NCBI GenBank assembly: GCA_002928535.1
Contig: PERG01000020.1
Coordinates: 1-36,923, forward strand
DNA: 36,923 bases
From: Methylotenera sp.
GTDB taxonomy: Bacteria; Pseudomonadota; Gammaproteobacteria; Burkholderiales; Methylophilaceae
Reading direction: 5' to 3'
The notes beneath the pieces are model-generated. The model did not search any database, was not told the origin of the DNA, and saw only the letters and a program-made list of their open reading frames with translations. The position numbers and the translations under genes are program-made. The stretch's first letter is position 1. Each line of letters begins with the position of its first letter. This document shows positions 17,358 through 25,618 of this stretch, piece after piece.

Positions 17358-18203
17358 TTATGCCGCTTTTTTGGCATGGCGTTCGTATAAAAAGCGCAAT
17401 ACTTCGCTGCGGATATGGTTGTAATCTTTATCCTCAGCCAGATCTAAGCGTGCTCTAGGTCGCGCTAAGTCGACTGTAAGCACTTCCCCGATAGTGGCAG
17501 ATGGGCCATTGGTCATCATAACGATGCGGTCAGAAAGCAACACGGCCTCATCAACATCGTGCGTCACCATTACCGCGGTACAGCCCGATTTCACCATGAT
17601 CTTCATAAGCTCATCCTGCAGGTTGGCGCGGGTTAATGCATCCAAGGCGCCAAAGGGCTCATCCAGCAACAGCACTTTGGGTTCCATAGCTAGTGCACGG
17701 GCAATGCCTACCCTTTGTTTCATACCGCCGGAAATCTCATTAGGACGTTTGTCGGTGGCATGAGCGAGTCCTACCAGTTCTAAAGCTGCATGCGTACGGG
17801 CAGCCAGTTGTGCTTTGGATTCACTTTCAAAAACCCGTTCTACAGCTAGGAATATATTTTCATAACAGCTGAGCCAAGGTAACAGCGAATGGTTTTGAAA
17901 CACCACGGCACGCTCCGGCCCTGGACCTGCGATCTCGCGGTTAGCGCAGAATAGATGACCTTTGGACGGTTGCAAAAGGCCTGCGATAAGGTTTAGCACG
18001 GTTGATTTTCCGCAACCGGAGTGGCCGATGATGGAAACAAACTCACCTTCCTTGATATTCAGGTTGATATTAGTCAGTGCATTGAAATCGCCTTTTTTGG
18101 TGGCGAACGTCATGTCGACGTTTTCAATCAATACATAACGATCTGCGTTAAATTTTTCCTGGATTTTTTCTTGAGACTTTTCAGGTGTCGATGTATTTTT
18201 CAT
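17358..18203 (-). CDS. nrtD: Nitrate ABC transporter, ATP-binding protein
   Basis: This 281-residue ATPase powers nitrate import together with the permease and binding protein encoded just upstream. It has Walker A G-H-S-G-C-G-K-S-T, the Q-loop in V-V-F-Q-N-H-S-L-L-P-W, the signature I-S-G-G-M-K-Q-R, Walker B V-L-L-L-D-E-P-F-G-A-L-D and the H-loop V-T-H-D. It belongs to the NrtD/SsuB/TauB group; nitrate specificity is taken from the neighbours. Unlike cyanobacterial NrtC it lacks a fused substrate-binding domain. Confidence 0.93.
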   Translation of the reverse strand: MKNTSTPEKSQEKIQEKFNADRYVLIENVDMTFATKKGDFNALTNINLNIKEGEFVSIIGHSGCGKSTVLNLIAGLLQPSKGHLFCANREIAGPGPERAVVFQNHSLLPWLSCYENIFLAVERVFESESKAQLAARTHAALELVGLAHATDKRPNEISGGMKQRVGIARALAMEPKVLLLDEPFGALDALTRANLQDELMKIMVKSGCTAVMVTHDVDEAVLLSDRIVMMTNGPSATIGEVLTVDLARPRARLDLAEDKDYNHIRSEVLRFLYERHAKKAA

Positions 18204-18245
18204 AAGTATTCCTAATGTAAGAATCCGGGTTAAGTTTGAGTTTAG

Positions 18246-19199
18246 TTAGTCGTAGCTGAATCTTTTAGCCAACTGCGTGAGTGATAACTCCAGCAGCAAC
18301 CCGACAATACCGACGATAAAGATAGCGATGATGATGTGCTCCACATTCAAATTATTCCACTCATCCCACACCCAGAAACCAATACCCACGCCACCTGTGA
18401 GCATTTCTGCGGCCACGATTACTAGCCATGCCACACCGATAGATAAGCGCACACCAGTCATCATGTAAGGCAAGGCAAACGGGAACAAGATTTTGGTAAA
18501 CACTTTCCATTCACTGAGGTTCAGCACTTTGGCTACGTTCAAGTAGTCTTGCGGTACTTTGCTCACACCCACAGCCGTATTGATGATCATCGGCCAGATG
18601 GCAGAGATGAAAATCACCCAGATCGCAGCTGGATTAGCCGCTTTAAACACGAGCAAGCCAATCGGCAACCAGGCTAAAGGCGAGACAGGTCTCAACAAGC
18701 TGATGACCGGTGATGCCATGCGATTGGCAAACTCGAAGCGGCCGATAATGAAGCCTAACGGAATGCCAATCAGCGCTGCCATGCCAAACCCTAGTGACAC
18801 ACGCTCCAATGAGAAAAGAATATTCCAGCCGATGCCCTGGTCGTTCGGACCATTGTTGTAAAACGGGTCGCTGAATAACTCGACTGCAGAATGCCAGGTG
18901 CTTAGCGGGCCAGGTAAACTTGGGGATTGATGGGAAATCAATGTCCAAATCGCCAGTAGCATCAAAAGACCAAAAATAGGCGGCAATACCCCTTTCAGAA
19001 AACCATAAGCTTTGATCCCAAATTGATTGGATTGATACACTGTCGCAACGGCTTTTTGGGTGATTTCATTACTCATGGTTTCGGTATTGTTGCTTTCTTT
19101 ATTTTCACTGGTCGTCATGACAGCTCCTTTGCTGACAATCGTATTTTTACTTTTCATGATGGCTTTCAGGCTCTCTTTGCCCATGCTGATGGCGCTCAT
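18246..19199 (-). CDS. nrtB: Nitrate ABC transporter, permease
   Basis: A 317-residue inner-membrane permease of the NrtB/SsuC type, with about six hydrophobic segments after residue 70. The EAA-like loop lies in S-E-W-K-V-F-T-K-I-L-F-P-F-A-L-P. The first ~70 residues are polar and unusual for the family. Two starts are credible: 19199 (AAGGAA upstream) and an internal ATG at 19118 preceded by AAGGAGCTGTC. The same 12 bases, GGAGCTGTCATG, also form the start of the sensor-kinase gene. I keep the upstream start because it leaves a 28-base gap to nrtA, but the internal one is nearly as good. Confidence 0.9.
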   Translation of the reverse strand: MSAISMGKESLKAIMKSKNTIVSKGAVMTTSENKESNNTETMSNEITQKAVATVYQSNQFGIKAYGFLKGVLPPIFGLLMLLAIWTLISHQSPSLPGPLSTWHSAVELFSDPFYNNGPNDQGIGWNILFSLERVSLGFGMAALIGIPLGFIIGRFEFANRMASPVISLLRPVSPLAWLPIGLLVFKAANPAAIWVIFISAIWPMIINTAVGVSKVPQDYLNVAKVLNLSEWKVFTKILFPFALPYMMTGVRLSIGVAWLVIVAAEMLTGGVGIGFWVWDEWNNLNVEHIIIAIFIVGIVGLLLELSLTQLAKRFSYD

Positions 19200-19227
19200 A
19201 AAGGTTCCTTAAATTAACTGGTGGGTC

Positions 19228-20517
19228 TTAAGCTTTGATTTTGAATGAAGCAGCATAGGCAGCTGGATTTTTGCCATCCCACACCACGCCATCGATCAGC
19301 TTGCTACTGCGCATAGGGTCTTTTGGTACGTTCACACCTAATTGTGATGCAGCTTCAGAGTAAAGTTTGATCTGGTTAATCTTGGTTGCAACGCCGAGAT
19401 AATCCGGGTCGGATTTCAGCAAGCCCCAGCGTTTGTGCTGCGTTAGGAACCACATACCATCAGACAGGTAAGGGAAAGGCACTTTACCGTCGTTAAAGAA
19501 CTTCATGTAGTTAGGATCTTTCCATTTCTTACCGATACCATTATCGTAATCACCGACAAAGCGGCCTAAAATCACATCTTCTGGTGCATTGACATACGAT
19601 TTACCGGAAATCAATTTAGCGACTTTTGCACGGTTTTCGGTTGCATCGATGAAGCGGCTGGCATCTAGAATCGCCATGATCATGGCGCGTGTTGTGTTTG
19701 GATTTTTATCCACAAACTCTGCAGTAGCGCCTAATACTTTTTCCGGATGATCGGTCCAAATATCTTGTGTGGTCGTAACGGTAAAACCAACTTTGTCATA
19801 AATTGCACGAGCATTCCAAGGTTCGCCCACGCAGTAGCCATCCATATTGCCAATCCGCATATTGGCCACCATTTGCGGTGGTGGTACCACGATGTTTTTT
19901 ACATCTTTGATTGGATCAATTCCATTGGCAGCGAGCCAATAGTTGAGCCACATCGCATGTGTGCCGGTAGGGAAGGTCTGTGCAAAGGTGTAATCGCGAT
20001 TCTCGTTATCCAGTAAGCGCTTCAGGCTGCGGCCGTCTTTCACACCTTTTTCTTTCAGCTGATTCGATAAAGTAATGCCTTGGCCGTTATGATTTAAGCC
20101 CATTAAAACAGCCATATCTTTCTGCTGGCCGCCGATACCAAGCTGTACGCCATACATCAATCCGTACAGCACGTGGGAAGCCTGCAGTTCACCATTAACC
20201 ATTTTGTCCCGCACAGCAGCCCAAGAGGCCTCTTTTGAGGGGGTGATTTTGATGCCATATTTTTTATCAAAACCCATTGCTGCAGCTACTACGATGGGCG
20301 CGCAATCGGTCAGTGGAATAAAGCCGATCTTTACATCAGTAATTTCCGGCGCGTCTGAACCTGCTGCCCATGCGTTACTGCGAATGGCATTCGGCACCAT
20401 ACCCATCATCGCGGCAGCACCTAGCGCACCTGCAACGCTGGTGCGGAAAAAATCGCGGCGACCGTTATCGACTATCAACTCTGTCTTTTTGCCGGAAGTG
20501 TTGTCCTTACTGCTCAT
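19228..20517 (-). CDS. nrtA: Nitrate ABC transporter, Tat-exported substrate-binding protein
   Basis: It is the periplasmic nitrate (and possibly nitrite) receptor of the ABC importer. The 429-residue protein begins with a twin-arginine signal (G-R-R-D-F-F-R-T, then an Ala-rich hydrophobic stretch to about residue 53). The NrtA fold follows, with I-G-F-I-P-L-T-D-C-A-P and D-G-Y-C-V-G-E-P-W-N. The Tat signal argues against this being the cytoplasmic homolog NasS. The ATG at 20517 is chosen because AGGAGAGAG lies directly before it; the open frame continues 8 codons to a TTG. It follows the ANTAR leader and terminator at 20573-20706. Confidence 0.95.
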   Translation of the reverse strand: MSSKDNTSGKKTELIVDNGRRDFFRTSVAGALGAAAMMGMVPNAIRSNAWAAGSDAPEITDVKIGFIPLTDCAPIVVAAAMGFDKKYGIKITPSKEASWAAVRDKMVNGELQASHVLYGLMYGVQLGIGGQQKDMAVLMGLNHNGQGITLSNQLKEKGVKDGRSLKRLLDNENRDYTFAQTFPTGTHAMWLNYWLAANGIDPIKDVKNIVVPPPQMVANMRIGNMDGYCVGEPWNARAIYDKVGFTVTTTQDIWTDHPEKVLGATAEFVDKNPNTTRAMIMAILDASRFIDATENRAKVAKLISGKSYVNAPEDVILGRFVGDYDNGIGKKWKDPNYMKFFNDGKVPFPYLSDGMWFLTQHKRWGLLKSDPDYLGVATKINQIKLYSEAASQLGVNVPKDPMRSSKLIDGVVWDGKNPAAYAASFKIKA

Positions 20518-20572
20518 CTTCTCTCTCCTAAAGTGAATCAACTATTTGAAATACATAAAAAATTAGGTCAAT

Positions 20573-20632
20573 AAAAAAGGGTGCTTGATGAAAGATGATT
20601 CATTGAAGAATCATGCTTTTATCAAGACACCC
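20573..20632 (-). terminator. Intrinsic terminator in the nrtA leader
   Basis: On the minus strand GGGTGTCTTGAT...ATCAAGCACCC closes a long imperfect stem. An inner perfect helix, ATGATTC/GAATCAT, surrounds the loop TTCAAT. The stem is followed at once by TTTTTTAT. It sits 55 bases before the nrtA ATG, so unless bypassed it would stop transcripts before nrtABD. It is the expected target of NasT-dependent antitermination. Confidence 0.85.
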
Positions 20633-20652
20633 TTGTCCTGTCATTCTATTAT

Positions 20653-20706
20653 CAAGCCGTCTGTGGCCCGGTTTTGGCAATTAATCCAGCGTTGGATCAA
20701 ATTGCC
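20653..20706 (-). promoter_or_regulatory. ANTAR two-hairpin RNA element (NasT target) upstream of nrtA
   Basis: Two hairpins with six-base loops stand in tandem on the minus strand. P1 (20676-20706) pairs GGCAATT with AATTGCC and GATCC with GGATT-like bases around the loop AACGCT. P2 (20653-20670) pairs CGGGCC with GGCTTG around the loop ACAGAC. Both loops have A at position 1 and G at position 4, the recognition rule for ANTAR proteins. The linker is 5 bases. The terminator begins 20 bases after P2. nasT ends 16 bases upstream of P1, so the element lies inside a nasT-nrtABD transcript. Confidence 0.85.
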
Positions 20707-20722
20707 ATTAAATCTTAATCAC

Positions 20723-21298
20723 TTAAAGCAGCAACTGCGCTGCTTCTACAATCTGTTCCGATAAAGTACCGATACGCATATTTTTTTGCATGGCCATACT
20801 GCGTAGCATGCTATAAGCCTCGTTTTCGTCAATTTGCCGTTGTTTCATCAGTAAGCCTTTAGCCCGTTCGATGATTTTGCGTTCATTTAATTTGGTATTA
20901 GCCTCGCTTAAAGCTTCACGCAAATGTTTAACTTCTTCAAACCTGGCGACTGCCGCATCAATAACTGGTCTTAAGCGCTCATTTGGGATACTCCCTACAA
21001 CATAAGCACTTACCCCAGCTTGTGTAGCCAATTTAATCTGTTCTTTATCACCGTCATGCGTAAACATCACGATGGGTCTAGGTTTGTGCATCGTCATGAC
21101 ACACACGTTTTCCAAAGTATCCCGGCTAGGTGAGTCGGTATCAATAATCACAATATCCGGTTGCAACTCACAGCAGGCATCGTCCAGATTGACGGTATCG
21201 CTTAGATGCGCAATCACTTCATAACCGGTATCAAGCAAGGATTGCTTGAGTGGCTTAGTGCGCTCCAAATCGTTATCGACAATCATTACCCGTAGCAT
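20723..21298 (-). CDS. nasT: ANTAR-domain antiterminator, NasT type
   Basis: This 191-residue protein has an N-terminal receiver-like domain (about 1-120) with acidic D8/D10 and D53 or D55. A coiled-coil linker follows, then a C-terminal ANTAR RNA-binding domain (about 130-191) with E-R-A-K-G-L-L-M-K-Q-R and E-A-Y-x-M-L-R. NasT proteins bind two-hairpin leaders and prevent termination when nitrate or nitrite releases them from the NasS inhibitor. No nasS is seen in the window, so the partner is elsewhere or replaced. The candidate target lies directly downstream, before nrtA. The gene has its own sigma-54 promoter 48 bases upstream. Confidence 0.93.
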   Translation of the reverse strand: MLRVMIVDNDLERTKPLKQSLLDTGYEVIAHLSDTVNLDDACCELQPDIVIIDTDSPSRDTLENVCVMTMHKPRPIVMFTHDGDKEQIKLATQAGVSAYVVGSIPNERLRPVIDAAVARFEEVKHLREALSEANTKLNERKIIERAKGLLMKQRQIDENEAYSMLRSMAMQKNMRIGTLSEQIVEAAQLLL

Positions 21299-21345
21299 AG
21301 TATCTGTTCGTTTTGCCTGTTATAAAATCTATTTGCATAAGCATT

Positions 21346-21361
21346 AGCAAATGCCATGCCA
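21346..21361 (-). promoter_or_regulatory. sigma-54 promoter of nasT-nrtABD
   Basis: The minus strand reads TGGCATG-GCAT-TTGCT, one mismatch from TGGCACG-N4-TTGCW with GG and GC correctly spaced. It ends 48 bases before the nasT ATG. Together with the site before nirB, both nitrate operons would depend on RpoN and an enhancer protein. Confidence 0.78.
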
Positions 21362-21448
21362 ACTTAAAAATATGGGCTCATGCCTATGATTCTATTGAAA
21401 AAGACAGGATGCGGATTTATGCAATACGCATGTCGGGCGGGAAGTCTA

Positions 21449-21489
21449 CGCACTCATTAGGTGCGAATGCACCAGTCTATTTTGGTGCA
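21449..21489. promoter_or_regulatory. NtrC-type sites upstream of nasT
   Basis: CGCACT-CATTA-GGTGCG (21449-21465) fits GCACY-N5-RGTGC. Three bases on, a second dyad, TGCACCA...TGGTGCA (21468-21489), has perfect 7-base half-sites 8 bases apart, longer than the usual spacing. The sites lie about 115-155 bases upstream of the predicted start, a normal enhancer position. Binding by NtrC is inferred. Confidence 0.68.
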
Positions 21490-21510
21490 TCCCTTAAAGT
21501 AGTGAAAGTT

Positions 21511-22245
21511 CTAGGGGGATTTTTTGGTGAGATTGCTACAATCTTCATTGATTTCTTTGCTGGTATGGGCATAAGTATTGAGCGCACCGCTAGCAACTGA
21601 GTAGGGTTGCGACTCAATGAAGTGCACCAGTTCTATTTGGCGCGGAGACAGGATCCTACTTAAGTTATCAACTCGACACGTGCAGGCGAAAGCTAAGTCT
21701 CCCACTGCAACAGCGTAAGTTTTTTTACAGTCCTCTAACTCTTTTTGCTTCAAATTATTATCCCAAGGGATAGTATTTTTAATGCCTTTTTTCAGTGCAA
21801 TACGCAGTTGAGATAGGCTTTGGTAGAGGTATTCCACGTTGTTATACAGACTTGTCAGTGCATGATTAGATGCAGTTAATGGGCTCACTTTGCCATCGAC
21901 GATTTGATAATGATATTCCACACGGTTGACGGTCTGCTGAGGAATTTCATATCCTTGCGCTGCCAAGAGAATGCGCTTCGCAGGATTGGCATTCAGGTCA
22001 GTATTGACTTCATCCAGGTCAGGCTGTGGCAGGGTTAATTGCAAGGTGGCCACACAGCCCGACGATGTGGATTTAATATCACTGAAGCTGAGTTGGATGG
22101 TTTTATCTTCCCAGCCATGTTTGAATGCGGGTGCATTCTCGAGTAACTTGGCTGATTCAGTCGCATATAAAGCATCCACATCATTGCAGGTATAGCCGGT
22201 AATACTGAATATGGATAACAAAAAACCGTAGCAGAGTTGGCGCAT
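21511..22245 (-). CDS. Secreted hypothetical protein
   Basis: I do not recognise the family. The 244-residue protein has an N-terminal signal peptide (hydrophobic about 5-18, then G-Y-T-C-N-D; the Cys is not in a proper lipobox). A polar, helix-rich body follows with several cysteines, including C-T-C near the middle of the C-terminal third. AAAGGTGATTT precedes the ATG well. It stops about 20 bases before the NtrC-like sites of nasT and is on the same strand, but those sites and the sigma-54 promoter imply nasT is a separate unit. Confidence 0.78.
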   Translation of the reverse strand: MRQLCYGFLLSIFSITGYTCNDVDALYATESAKLLENAPAFKHGWEDKTIQLSFSDIKSTSSGCVATLQLTLPQPDLDEVNTDLNANPAKRILLAAQGYEIPQQTVNRVEYHYQIVDGKVSPLTASNHALTSLYNNVEYLYQSLSQLRIALKKGIKNTIPWDNNLKQKELEDCKKTYAVAVGDLAFACTCRVDNLSRILSPRQIELVHFIESQPYSVASGALNTYAHTSKEINEDCSNLTKKSP

Positions 22246-22392
22246 AAATCACCTTTGTATTATTCATTATTAAATTATTTACTGTCGTATTAGGTATATT
22301 TTAACGATTAAGTTCATTAGTAATTTTAAGCTCGAAAATTCAATGGTTTAATCATTTATACTAATATCCATTCAAATTCTTAACACTTCAAC

Positions 22393-24462
22393 ATGCATAA
22401 ACATATAAAAAATATTGCCTGGCTGATCGTAGCGTTACTGGGTGCATCAGCTGTGAGTGGCATTGCATTGAATCGCGGCGAAAGCATCAACGCTTTGTGG
22501 TTCATAACCGCAGCGGTTTGTGTGTTTGCTATCGCATACCGTTTTTATGCGACCTGGATCGCCGTCAAAGTATTGGTGATCGATGAAACACGCGCTACGC
22601 CAGCTGAGCGCCTGGATAATGGACGGGATTTTATTCCTACCAATAAATGGGTAGTGTTCGGCCATCATTTTGCCGCAATTGCCGGGCCCGGCCCTTTAGT
22701 TGGCCCTACTTTGGCAGCGCAGTTCGGTTATTTACCCGGTACCTTGTGGATATTGGTCGGCGCGGTATTAGGTGGGGCGGTGCAAGATATGGTCACCCTG
22801 TTTTTCTCCACACGCCGTAATGGACGTAGCCTAGGCCAAATGGCGCGTGATGAGATCGGGCCGATAGGCGGTGCTGCTGCGCTCATCGGTACTTTTATGA
22901 TCATGATTATTCTAATTGCCGTATTGGGCCTAGTGGTCGTTAACGCCATGAAACATAGCCCTTGGGCGACTTCCACCGTAGCGGCCACCATTCCGATTGC
23001 CATGATCGTCGGGTTTTATATGCGCAATTTACGTCCTGGCCGCGTGTTGGAGGCCTCTGCCTTGGGTGTTATTTTGCTGTTACTCGCTGTAGTGATAGGC
23101 GGCTGGGTTGATCATCATGAAGGGCTGCGTGTTCTATTCGATCATGAAGGTTTGCCACTGGCGTGGGGCATCATTGCTTATGGCTTTGCCGCTGCCGTAA
23201 TGCCGGTGTGGTTATTGCTGGCGCCGCGTGATTATCTTTCTACATTCATGAAATTAGGCACAGTCATTTTATTGGCGATTGCCATCGTCATTTTACGGCC
23301 AGAAGTACAGATGCCGGCGCTGACGCAATTTACCGACGGCACTGGCCCGATCTTCGGCGGTAAGCTGTTTCCTTTTGTGTTCATTACCATTGCCTGCGGC
23401 GCAATCTCAGGCTTTCATGCGCTCATTGCTTCCGGTACTACGCCTAAACTGTTGGCCAATGAACGTGATATCCGTATGATTGGCTATGGCGGCATGTTGT
23501 TGGAAAGCTTTGTCGCCATTATGGCGATGATTGCGGCGACAGTACTTGAGCCTGGCATTTTCTTTGCCATCAATAGCCCGGCAGGCGTTGTGGGGGCAAG
23601 TGCAGTGGATGCAGTGGCTAAGATCAATAGTTGGGGCTATGCCGTCACAGTAGAGCAGATGAATCAACTAGCTAAAGACATGGGCGAAAGCACCTTGTTT
23701 GCCCGCACTGGCGGTGCACCTAGCTTGGCAGTGGGTATGGCCAGTATTTTCGGTAGTGCGTTCGGTAAAAGCATGCTGGCCTTATGGTATCACTTCGCCA
23801 TCATGTTTGAAGCGATTTTTATCTTGACCACTTTAGATGCCGGCACCCGCGTCGGGCGCTTTATGCTGCAGGATATGCTAGGCAACATTTGGCCTAAATT
23901 AGGACAAACTTCCTGGATGCCATCGGTGATTTTTACCAGTGCACTGGTGGTCGCAGGCTGGGGGTACTTCCTCTATATCGGGGTGATCGATCCGAATGGC
24001 GGTGTGAATATCCTCTGGCCGCTATTTGGTATTGCCAACCAGATGCTAGCGGCGATTGCCTTATGTGTGGCGACTGGTATTTTGATTAAATCCGGCAAGC
24101 TTAAATATGCCTGGATTACCGGTTTGCCATTGGTTTGGCTAGTGGTGATTACTACGACTGCTGCATGGCAAAAAATCTTCAGTACCGATATTCGTGTGGG
24201 TTTCTTCGCAGCTGCCAACGATCTGACTGAGAAATTAGCCAGCGGTGTGTTGTCGGCTGAAAAGGCTGCGGTGGCACCGCAATTGATTTTTAATCAGCAA
24301 TTAGATGCCTATTTAACAATGTTTTTTATTCTGGTGTTATGGGTGGTGTTGATGGATATGGTGCGGGTGACTTATTACTACCTGGCTGACAAACAGCTAT
24401 TACCCTCTACCGAAAGTCCACATGAACCGAGCCGACTAGTCGAAGATTGGGTTAGGGACTAA
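22393..24462 (+). CDS. cstA: CstA-family carbon starvation / pyruvate-type transporter
   Basis: The 689-residue integral membrane protein has about 16-18 hydrophobic segments. It shows the CstA hallmarks: D-F-I-P-T-N-K-W-V-V-F-G-H-H-F-A-A-I-A-G near residue 80, G-P-L-V-G-P, and a D-A-G-T-R-V-G-R segment. Family members import peptides or pyruvate during carbon limitation; substrate cannot be decided here. The start at 22393 lacks a clear Shine-Dalgarno. It heads a plus-strand group ending with the small YbdD-type gene at 26664 that normally accompanies cstA. Confidence 0.94.
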   Translation: MHKHIKNIAWLIVALLGASAVSGIALNRGESINALWFITAAVCVFAIAYRFYATWIAVKVLVIDETRATPAERLDNGRDFIPTNKWVVFGHHFAAIAGPGPLVGPTLAAQFGYLPGTLWILVGAVLGGAVQDMVTLFFSTRRNGRSLGQMARDEIGPIGGAAALIGTFMIMIILIAVLGLVVVNAMKHSPWATSTVAATIPIAMIVGFYMRNLRPGRVLEASALGVILLLLAVVIGGWVDHHEGLRVLFDHEGLPLAWGIIAYGFAAAVMPVWLLLAPRDYLSTFMKLGTVILLAIAIVILRPEVQMPALTQFTDGTGPIFGGKLFPFVFITIACGAISGFHALIASGTTPKLLANERDIRMIGYGGMLLESFVAIMAMIAATVLEPGIFFAINSPAGVVGASAVDAVAKINSWGYAVTVEQMNQLAKDMGESTLFARTGGAPSLAVGMASIFGSAFGKSMLALWYHFAIMFEAIFILTTLDAGTRVGRFMLQDMLGNIWPKLGQTSWMPSVIFTSALVVAGWGYFLYIGVIDPNGGVNILWPLFGIANQMLAAIALCVATGILIKSGKLKYAWITGLPLVWLVVITTTAAWQKIFSTDIRVGFFAAANDLTEKLASGVLSAEKAAVAPQLIFNQQLDAYLTMFFILVLWVVLMDMVRVTYYYLADKQLLPSTESPHEPSRLVEDWVRD

Positions 24463-24532
24463 ACAAGTAAAGCGTTGACTTGCAAGCTTTATCAAAAACA
24501 ATAAGAAATATAATAAATAGGGAGCGCTTTAT

Positions 24533-25618
24533 ATGCAGTCCAAAAATCCATTGCCATTCAGTTTTACAGGATCCGGTGGAGAATATTTCCGCATTTGGAT
24601 CGTGAATGTTTTTTTAACGATCATCACACTGGGCATTTATTCCGCCTGGGCCAAAGTTAGGCGAAATCAGTACTTTTACCGTAACACTTGGCTGGATGAG
24701 GCCAATTTTGATTATCACGGCAATCCTGTTGCTATCTTGAAAGGGCGCATATTGGCCGTGGCTTTATTGGTGGCCTATAACTTTAGCGGAAAAATATCGC
24801 CATTGTTATTTCTTGCAGTGGCTATTTTAATCGGCATTGTCATGCCTTACCTATTGCTGAAGTCGTTCCGGTTCCGGGCCATTAATACCAGTTATCGTGG
24901 CTTGCGTTTCGGGTTTTCTGCGCCGCTGAAAGATGCCTATAAAACTTTTCTGTTGCTCCCGGTATTAACGGTTTTCACGCTATATCTGTTGGCCCCATTT
25001 ACCCATCAACGCATCAAAAAGTTTCAGCATGACCATAGCCGTTTTGGTATCACACCGTTTCACTTTGACGCGCCGGTAGGCAAGTTTTATAAGATTTATG
25101 GAGTCGTTTTGTTGCTCTATATCGTCTTGATCGGGGCACTTGCTGCGATGTTAGTGCCTCTATTCATGGCAAGTAACAATGTCGATGCAAGCAAGGTAGC
25201 TTTTGTCACCACCATCGTTCTTGTGTTTTTTGTGCTGGTGGCATTAGTGATTGGCCCTTACTTTATTGCCCGTTTGCAAAACCTGGTGTGGAACCATACC
25301 ACCTTGGGTGATCAGCCTAGAGATCTACAAGCCATTAACCCTGCTTATTATGAGCAAACAAAAGGCATACATACTTTTGAAAGCGCGGTCAAAGCCCGGG
25401 CACTGCTCTGGATTTTCCTGACTAATTTCATTGGCATTATTTTTACATTGGGGTTGTTCAAGCCTTTTGCAGATATCCGCCTTGCTCGCTACCGGTTGAG
25501 CCATGTGCAATTGATTGCAGATGGCAACCTGGAGGACTTCATCAGTCATCAGCAGGGGAATGTAGATGCTAGCGGTGAAGAGGTTGCCGAGATATTCGAT
25601 CTTGATATCGCGCTATAA
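24533..25618 (+). CDS. DUF898 (YjgN-like) membrane protein
   Basis: A 361-residue membrane protein with several hydrophobic segments and the DUF898 signature Y-S-A-W-A-K-V-R-R-N-Q-Y-F-Y near residue 38, plus R-F-R-A-I-N-T-S-Y-R-G-L-R-F. The last third partly repeats the pattern (G-L-F-K-P-F-A-D-I-R-L-A-R-Y). The family has no established biochemical function. GGGAGCG precedes the ATG. The next gene starts directly at its stop codon, so the two are coupled. Confidence 0.93.
   Translation: MQSKNPLPFSFTGSGGEYFRIWIVNVFLTIITLGIYSAWAKVRRNQYFYRNTWLDEANFDYHGNPVAILKGRILAVALLVAYNFSGKISPLLFLAVAILIGIVMPYLLLKSFRFRAINTSYRGLRFGFSAPLKDAYKTFLLLPVLTVFTLYLLAPFTHQRIKKFQHDHSRFGITPFHFDAPVGKFYKIYGVVLLLYIVLIGALAAMLVPLFMASNNVDASKVAFVTTIVLVFFVLVALVIGPYFIARLQNLVWNHTTLGDQPRDLQAINPAYYEQTKGIHTFESAVKARALLWIFLTNFIGIIFTLGLFKPFADIRLARYRLSHVQLIADGNLEDFISHQQGNVDASGEEVAEIFDLDIAL

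Noticed and set aside
19228..20517. Reading the binding protein as NasS rather than NrtA
   Set aside because: It has a clear twin-arginine signal and is followed by the permease and ATPase genes, so a periplasmic receptor fits better.
21313..21600. Plus-strand open frame of 95 codons over the nasT promoter
   Set aside because: It covers the NtrC-like and sigma-54 elements and the end of the secreted-protein gene, has no ribosome site and an unnatural composition.
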